Below, piece after piece: positions 59,265 through 64,000 of a stretch of 64,000 nucleotides of DNA. This DNA is from Arthrobacter sp. StoSoilB22. GTDB taxonomy: Bacteria; Actinomycetota; Actinomycetes; Actinomycetales; Micrococcaceae. The stretch covers positions 186,001-250,000 of the forward strand of contig NZ_AP024652.1 in the NCBI RefSeq assembly GCF_019977315.1, written 5' to 3'. Both the position numbers and the translations under genes were made by a program. The notes under the pieces were generated by a model. That model was not told the DNA's origin. It made no database searches and worked only from the letters and a program-made list of their open reading frames with translations. Every line of letters starts with the position of its first letter. Position 1 is the stretch's first letter.

Positions 59265-60161
59265 CTACTTAAGGCCGGTGGTGGCAATTCCGTTGATGAG
59301 GTATTTCTGCCCTGCAATGAAGAAACCGATGATGGGGGCGATGGACACCACTGACATGGCGAACATGGGGCCCCACATGCTTTGTCCTTCCGAGTCCATG
59401 AAGGCGCGAAGGGCCAAGGGAACGGTGTAGAGGTCCTGGTTCTGGATGTAGAGCAGCGGACCAAAGAACTCGTTCCATGTGGAGATGAACGTGAAAATAG
59501 CCGTGGTGGCCATGGCCGGCACGCAGAGGGGCAGAATGACGCGGATGAAAGTTCGGAACGGGCCGCAGCCGTCAATCTGGGCGGCATCGTCCAATTCCTT
59601 GGGAAGAGACTTCATGAACTGCACCATGAGGAAGATAAAGAAGGCATTGGTGGCCATGAAGTTGGGGACGATCAGCGGCAGGTAGGTGTCCAGCCAGCCG
59701 AGCTGGGAGAAGATGATGTACTGCGGAACCAGAAGAACGTGGCCTGGCAGCATGAGTGTTCCCAGCATGAGGGCGAAGAACAGCTTCCGCCCGGTGAACT
59801 CCATCCGCGCGAAGGCGTAAGCGGCCAGTGCGCAGGAGAAGATGTTGCCGACGATGGAGAAAATCACCACGATCATGGAGTTGATCAGGTAGACGTGGAA
59901 CGGCTGGTCCAGCGCGGTCCAGCCCTGGGCGTAGTTGGAGAAGTCCCAGTTTTCGGGCCAGAGACCCAGCTGCCTAAAAATATCGTTGCTGGGCTTCATC
60001 GAGCTGGAGATCAGCCACATCAACGGATAGAGCATCACCAGCCCCACCAGGCAGAGAATCAGATGCCGTGAGAAGCGGGAAACCGGGGTTCCCGTCAGGG
60101 CGTCTTCGGGTTGATCCTGCTTGGCCAGCTTGCGCTTGAGAGGTAAATCAAGGAGTGCCAT
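59265..60161 (-). CDS. Carbohydrate ABC transporter permease (MalG-like)
   Basis: A 298-residue inner-membrane permease with six segments; the coupling loop is ELDDAAQIDGCGPFRTFIRVILP (EAA motif), MFAMSVVSIAPIIGFFIAGQKYLINGIATTGLK is the typical end. ATG with AAGG upstream. It pairs with the MalF-like gene (9 bases upstream) and the binding protein to import an oligosaccharide, probably from pectin. No ATPase gene is next to it; a shared MsiK-type ATPase is likely used, as in other actinobacteria. Confidence 0.94.
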   Translation of the reverse strand: MALLDLPLKRKLAKQDQPEDALTGTPVSRFSRHLILCLVGLVMLYPLMWLISSSMKPSNDIFRQLGLWPENWDFSNYAQGWTALDQPFHVYLINSMIVVIFSIVGNIFSCALAAYAFARMEFTGRKLFFALMLGTLMLPGHVLLVPQYIIFSQLGWLDTYLPLIVPNFMATNAFFIFLMVQFMKSLPKELDDAAQIDGCGPFRTFIRVILPLCVPAMATTAIFTFISTWNEFFGPLLYIQNQDLYTVPLALRAFMDSEGQSMWGPMFAMSVVSIAPIIGFFIAGQKYLINGIATTGLK

Positions 60162-60170
60162 GGGGTTGCC

Positions 60171-61121
60171 TTAATTGTCGTAGAAGACCCAGAACTTGGA
60201 TGCGATGAAATTGATGGCCGTGAAAATCGCGATGATCATCAACAGCAGCCAGGCCATGGCCGAGGCATACCCCATCTCGAACTCGGTGAAGCCCTTCTGG
60301 TACAGGTAAAGGTTGTAAAACAGCGTGGAATCCGCTGGGCCTCCGGTACCCCCGCTCATCACATAGCCCTGGGTGAACGTCTGAAACGAGCCGATGAGCT
60401 GCATGATGAGGTTGAAGAAAATAATGGGGCTGATGAGGGGCAGCGTAATGCTGCGGAACTGCCGCCACTTGGACGCCCCGTCAATCGAGGCAGCTTCGTA
60501 GTACATCCCGGGGACCTGCCGCAGGCCCGCAAGGAAGATCACCATGGGGGAGCCGAAGGTCCAAACATTCAGCACAATGAGGGTGCTCAGCGAGAACTGG
60601 GGGTCGGTCACCCACGCCGGGCCCTGGATTCCGAATAATCCCAGGAACCCGTTGACGATTCCGTCGTTACCGAAGATGTAACGCCACAGCATCACGATTG
60701 CGACGCTCCCTCCCAAGAGGGAGGGCAGGTAGTACACGGAGCGGTAGATCGAAAGTCCTTGAAGGCCCCGGTTCAGCACCAAGGCGACCAGCAAAGCAAC
60801 AGCGAGGGATATGGGCACCGACACGAAGGTGTAGATGAACGTGACCTTCAGCGACTGAATGAGCCTGGGGTCCTCGAACATCGCCTGGAAGTTCGCCAGC
60901 CCCACAAAGTTGGGCTCGGTAAAGAGGTTGTAATCCGTGAAGGCGAGGTACAGCGAGGCAAAGAATGGGATGACGGTAAAAAGCATCCCCAGAAACCAGG
61001 GAAGCAGGAAAAGATACCCGGAGCGCTGCTTCCTGCGCCGGGACGGGCGGATGCGCTGCTTACCGCCCGCTGCGGCTGCGGCCGGGGCGGCGCCAGATGG
61101 TTGTTTGATCAGAACCGACAT
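60171..61121 (-). CDS. Carbohydrate ABC transporter permease (MalF-like)
   Basis: A 316-residue permease with six membrane segments (GYLFLLPWFLGMLFTVIPFF, FIYTFVSVPISLAVALLVALVL) and the coupling loop EAASIDGASKWRQFRSITLPL. ATG with GAGGGGG upstream. It works with the following MalG-like gene and the upstream binding protein. Confidence 0.94.
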   Translation of the reverse strand: MSVLIKQPSGAAPAAAAAGGKQRIRPSRRRKQRSGYLFLLPWFLGMLFTVIPFFASLYLAFTDYNLFTEPNFVGLANFQAMFEDPRLIQSLKVTFIYTFVSVPISLAVALLVALVLNRGLQGLSIYRSVYYLPSLLGGSVAIVMLWRYIFGNDGIVNGFLGLFGIQGPAWVTDPQFSLSTLIVLNVWTFGSPMVIFLAGLRQVPGMYYEAASIDGASKWRQFRSITLPLISPIIFFNLIMQLIGSFQTFTQGYVMSGGTGGPADSTLFYNLYLYQKGFTEFEMGYASAMAWLLLMIIAIFTAINFIASKFWVFYDN

Positions 61122-61154
61122 AGCGCCACGACCCCCTCGTGAATAGCTGCAGGC

Positions 61155-62465
61155 TTACTTGTTGATTGCTGCATTGCTCTTCTCCATGAAGGTCTTGGCC
61201 GCATCCGCGGGGCTGATCCGGCCGAACTCCACTTCAGTGGTGAGCTGCTTGAGGGTATCGGCTACAACACTTGCGCCTTTCGGATAGACGTAGGCGGGCG
61301 GCAGATCGTCTTCCTGAATGGAGGCCATCATGTCCACAAACGTCTTATCGTCAGCGCTCAGCTTGGGCGTGATGGCGTCCGCCACCTCAGGGTTGATGGG
61401 GACACCGCGCTGCGTGAGGACTTCGGCGGCACCTTCAGCGTCGTTCGTCAGGAAGTCCACCAGCTTGGCGGCCTCCTTGGGATGCTTGGACTTGGCAGCG
61501 ATGGACCACAGCATGGTGGGATCTGCGGAGTAACCGCGGCGCTCGCCCGTGGTTTCACCTGGAATGCGGAGCAAGACCACTTCGCCCTCCACGGCCTCGT
61601 TGTAGCCCCGGAAGTTGTTGATGGGGATGATCTGGGAGGCGACTGTGCCCTTTGCCAGATAGGACTGCGCGGGGGATCCCCCGATTTGCTCGAAGAAGCC
61701 AGCTGGTGGGTATCCGCCTGACTTCCGGAGGTCCACGCTGTACTGGAACCAGTCCTCTATGGTCTTTTCGCTGACGCCGAGCTTGTTGTCTTTCGTATAG
61801 AAATCTTCGCCTCGTTGGCGAGCCAGAATGATGGGCCCGGTTTCCGTGGCGACGTCGTAACCGGCGCCGTAGACCTTGCCTCCGGTTTTCTGGGTGACTT
61901 CGGTGGCGAACTTGGCGTAATCCTCCCAGCTCCAGGTTTTGTCGTCCGGGATGGTGACGCCGGCCTGGTCCGTGATGGTCTTGTTGACCACCATGCCGAT
62001 GGTGGTTACTCCGGTGGCGAGACCGTAGAGCTTGCCGTCAACCTCGCCGCGACTCAGCGTGGTTTCCGGAACCTTGTCCAGGTTCAGCTCGGGGAAGGAC
62101 TTGAGGTCGGCGAGGGTGCCGCGCTGGGCGTACTCCAAGAGGCTGCGGTTGGCCATCGCCAGGACGTCAGGCGGGTTGCCGCCTGCGAATCGGGTGGCCA
62201 GTTTGTCTGCGTAAGGGGCACTGTCCTGGTATTCGGTTTTAACGGTGATTCCCGGGTTCTTCTTTTCGAAGATCCGCAGTGCAGCTTCCGTCATCTTGGC
62301 CCGGTTGGCATCGCCCCAGAAGACGAAGTTCAGTTCCACGTTGCCGCCGCTTCCGGAGGAGGTTGCGCCACCTCCTCCGCAGGCGCTCAGGGCCAACCCG
62401 GCCGCGACCACCGCGGCGCCCAGGACCAGCCTGCGCGGGATAGGAGTGCTTGCTGTCTTCTTCAT
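61155..62465 (-). CDS. Sugar ABC transporter substrate-binding lipoprotein
   Basis: A 436-residue lipoprotein; lipobox LSAC follows a KK...RR N-terminus (AAGLALSACGGG). The binding-protein fold (VELNFVFWGDANRAKMTEAALRIFEKKNPGITVKTEYQDSAPYADKLATRFAGGNPPDVL) is standard for cluster 1 carbohydrate binding proteins. The ATG at MKKTAST has AAAGG nine bases upstream; twelve further codons are open. It heads the operon binding protein-permease-permease-two pectate lyases. It likely binds oligogalacturonides or another pectin product; specificity not proven. Confidence 0.93.
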   Translation of the reverse strand: MKKTASTPIPRRLVLGAAVVAAGLALSACGGGGATSSGSGGNVELNFVFWGDANRAKMTEAALRIFEKKNPGITVKTEYQDSAPYADKLATRFAGGNPPDVLAMANRSLLEYAQRGTLADLKSFPELNLDKVPETTLSRGEVDGKLYGLATGVTTIGMVVNKTITDQAGVTIPDDKTWSWEDYAKFATEVTQKTGGKVYGAGYDVATETGPIILARQRGEDFYTKDNKLGVSEKTIEDWFQYSVDLRKSGGYPPAGFFEQIGGSPAQSYLAKGTVASQIIPINNFRGYNEAVEGEVVLLRIPGETTGERRGYSADPTMLWSIAAKSKHPKEAAKLVDFLTNDAEGAAEVLTQRGVPINPEVADAITPKLSADDKTFVDMMASIQEDDLPPAYVYPKGASVVADTLKQLTTEVEFGRISPADAAKTFMEKSNAAINK

Positions 62466-62527
62466 CGAATGACGCCTTTCTGGTGCCCGATCTTCGGGCA
62501 TGGATACAAACTCGCTGAATATTTAGA

Positions 62528-62540
62528 CGGAAACTTTCCG
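62528..62540. promoter_or_regulatory. Palindromic operator site 1 of the pectin island
   Basis: CGGAAACTTTCCG is a perfect 13-bp odd palindrome centred on C, 63 bases before the binding-protein start. Its core GAAACTTTC recurs at 62680, so both sites probably bind one regulator of the divergent operons. The regulator is not in the window. Confidence 0.55.
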
Positions 62541-62679
62541 GTGTACGGGCGTGGGCAGCATTGCTTAGACCATCACAGCGACCCAAGAGTGAGGTGAAAA
62601 TTACTGAGTAAACGATTTCTAGCAACGAATGGCTGTGACTGTCAACACATCACAACTCAATACCGGAAAATAGTTCAAA

Positions 62680-62688
62680 GAAACTTTC
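62680..62688. promoter_or_regulatory. Palindromic operator site 2 of the pectin island
   Basis: GAAACTTTC, the same 9-bp core as at 62528, 76 bases before the PmoA-like gene. Between the two sites the divergent promoters lie. Operator function is inferred. Confidence 0.5.
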
Positions 62689-62763
62689 ATAAGTAGTTGC
62701 CGAACTCTTTCTGGTCTGTTTATGCTGATTCCCACGCAGCGGAACCCATCACAAGGAGGTCGA

Positions 62764-63624
62764 ATGGGAAGCTTCCAACTCAACGGCGCAACCGTGCTGG
62801 AGATGAACACCGGCGGCGATCTGGCAACCGTGCTGTCTCCCAGGCCGTACCTCCACCCTGTACGGACTCTGGCCGGAGTGGCGGTGACGGAAGCTGGTCC
62901 AGTTGATCACCCGCACCACCTCGGTCTGTCGCTCTCTTTCTCGGACCTGAACGGAACCAACTTCTGGGGTGGATCCACATTCACCGAAAATGGCCCGGCA
63001 ATCCTTCCCAACCACGGACGTCAAGTGCTCGCGGAATGGCTGTCCCTGGAGGGGCTGGGGAAGGGGACGGTGGTGTGGCTGGACAAGAGCGGAGACCCGT
63101 TGGCTGTGGAGGGGCGGAGCTACCGATACCAAGCGCACCCTGCCGCAAACACGTGGAGCCTTGCGTTCGAATCCCTGCTTCAGCCTGCCGTTGACGTGGA
63201 GCAGTTGTCCGTGTCGTCGTCTGCCGTCAAAGGGCGTAGCGGCGCTGGCTACGGCGGCATATTCTGGCGCTTCCCGTCGGGTGATGTCCCGGCCAAAGTG
63301 CTGTGTTCAGGAGGAACAGGGACGGGCATAGCCCATGGATCACTTTCCCCTTGGCTCGCGATGGAAACCCGGCATGAGGGCAAAAACGTCAGTGTCATCC
63401 TCGCTCAAGACACCTCCGCGTTGCGCCCTTGGTTTGTGCGCACTGACGGCTATGTAGGCGCGGGTCCGGCCGTCGCGTGGGACCACCCGGCAACAGTGGA
63501 CCGGGGCAATCCGCTCAAGCTCAGTCTCCACGCAGTGGTCCACGACGGCTCCCTAACCAGCCCCCAGCATGTCGAGGAACTCCTTCTCCACCACTTCAGC
63601 AGCTCACCCGACAGGACACCATGA
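62764..63624 (+). CDS. PmoA-like family protein (DUF6807)
   Basis: A 286-residue protein of the PmoA-like family: PRPYLHPVRTLAGVAVTEAGPVDHPHHLGLSLSFSDLNGTNFWGG is the conserved motif-rich part, and WLAMETRHEGKNVSVILAQDTSALRPWFVRTDGY follows. The family often lies beside oxidoreductases and sugar hydrolases; its function is not defined, despite the name. ATG with AAGGAGG upstream. It overlaps the GH43 gene start by 4 bp and diverges from the pectin transporter operon. Confidence 0.85.
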   Translation: MGSFQLNGATVLEMNTGGDLATVLSPRPYLHPVRTLAGVAVTEAGPVDHPHHLGLSLSFSDLNGTNFWGGSTFTENGPAILPNHGRQVLAEWLSLEGLGKGTVVWLDKSGDPLAVEGRSYRYQAHPAANTWSLAFESLLQPAVDVEQLSVSSSAVKGRSGAGYGGIFWRFPSGDVPAKVLCSGGTGTGIAHGSLSPWLAMETRHEGKNVSVILAQDTSALRPWFVRTDGYVGAGPAVAWDHPATVDRGNPLKLSLHAVVHDGSLTSPQHVEELLLHHFSSSPDRTP

Positions 63625-64000
63625 CAACCCGACACCGCACCCCCGTCTACAACAACCCCATCCTCAACGGTGACTGGCCGGATCCTGACGCGGTACAGGT
63701 TGACGGCACCTATTACCTCGTCGCCTCCAGCTTCAACAGGGTTCCCGGCCTGCCGGTATTGCGGTCGCGGAACCTGGTGGACTGGGAGCACGCCGGGCAT
63801 GCGCTCCGGGAGCTGCCACAATCCAGCCACTATTCGCTGGTGCGGCACGGAAGCGGCGTGTGGGCTCCGGCGCTGCGTTACCACGACGGCAAATTCTGGA
63901 TCTTCTACCCGGACCCGGACCACGGCATCTTTGTACTCAGCGCGGAGAAGGCGGAAGGTCCGTGGAGTGCACCTCACCTTCTCTACGCCGGTCGCGGCCT
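63621..64000 (+). CDS. Glycoside hydrolase family 43 protein, N-terminal part
   Basis: The gene runs off the window; about 127 residues are visible. The ATG overlaps the PmoA-like stop (ATGA). The reading is MTTRHRTPVYNNPILNGDWP followed by DPDAVQVDGTYYLVASSFNRVPG, with the catalytic base Asp in WPDPD and the blade SRNLVDWEHAGHAL, typical for GH43 five-bladed propellers (beta-xylosidase or arabinofuranosidase type). No signal peptide at the visible start, so it is probably intracellular. It fits a pectin/arabinan utilisation set with the divergent lyases and transporter. Confidence 0.88.
   Translation, partial: MTTRHRTPVYNNPILNGDWPDPDAVQVDGTYYLVASSFNRVPGLPVLRSRNLVDWEHAGHALRELPQSSHYSLVRHGSGVWAPALRYHDGKFWIFYPDPDHGIFVLSAEKAEGPWSAPHLLYAGRG

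Noticed and set aside
1..64000. CRISPR array, IS element, rRNA or phage module
   Set aside because: No regularly spaced repeats, transposase, integrase or rRNA sequence was seen in a read through both strands; the repeats found are hairpins only.

Overview
The window is high-GC DNA with actinobacterial gene content and strong C/G third-position bias. The gene families (separate urea/guanidine carboxylase and allophanate hydrolase, DisA near MutY, MmyB-type regulator, dodecin, PL1 pectate lyases) fit the Arthrobacter/Paenarthrobacter group of the Micrococcaceae. This placement is inferred from gene content and codon style, not from a database comparison.

Layout. (1) 1-5.3 kb: two VOC proteins, an AraC regulator, a lipoprotein, mutY, a membrane protein and disA. 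(2) 5.5-15.1 kb: a tightly overlapping nitrogen operon on the minus strand (permease, two DUF1989 proteins, 'urea' carboxylase, allophanate hydrolase) with a divergent TetR regulator. I read it as a guanidine-assimilation operon. (3) 15.1-16.5 kb: a zeta-type toxin and its HTH antitoxin partner, then a membrane protein and radA. The radA and disA genes, adjacent in mycobacteria, are here about 12 kb apart. (4) 18.7-26 kb: a FUSC-type membrane protein, pstSCAB, and a second phosphate system (PiT plus a DUF47 partner). (5) 26-28.2 kb: a lipoprotein, an unknown protein, a possible structured RNA between them, and tRNA-Lys. (6) 28.3-34.5 kb: sugar genes (GH51 arabinofuranosidase, LacI regulator, DTA-type PLP enzyme, GH2 hydrolase). 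(7) 34.6-41.8 kb: flavin reductase and a complete urease operon ureABCEFGD ending in a nickel transporter. (8) 41.7-47.3 kb: serine hydrolase, ECF sigma factor with a membrane partner, and a large secreted GH13 amylase. (9) 47.6-55.7 kb: a small-protein pair, a five-gene oxidoreductase/lactonase operon with a divergent XRE regulator, dodecin, an SDR and a universal stress protein. (10) 55.8-64 kb: a pectin/arabinan island with two PL1 pectate lyases (one fused to a complete CE8 pectinesterase), a sugar ABC transporter, a PmoA-like protein and the start of a GH43 enzyme.

How the genes work together. Nitrogen: the putative guanidine pathway and urease both release ammonia, and both have GlnR-like 5-n6-5 boxes upstream. 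Phosphate: pstSCAB has a PHO-box-like direct repeat, and stable hairpins between pstS/pstC and pstA/pstB suggest differential expression. Carbon: several loci have palindromic LacI-type operators (arabinofuranosidase, amylase, pectin transporter). Many convergent gene pairs are separated by long perfect hairpins that fall into at least two sequence families.

Most notable items: the reassignment of the urea carboxylase locus to guanidine; a pair of related GC-rich palindromic elements placed exactly before ureF and ureD, the two urease genes with divergent codon use; a MerR/SoxR-style promoter with a 19-bp spacer in front of the flavin reductase; a cloverleaf-like RNA element near 27.0 kb; and a Tat-exported pectate lyase paralogue whose CE8 domain has lost its catalytic half. 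No CRISPR array, IS element, rRNA or replication origin was seen.
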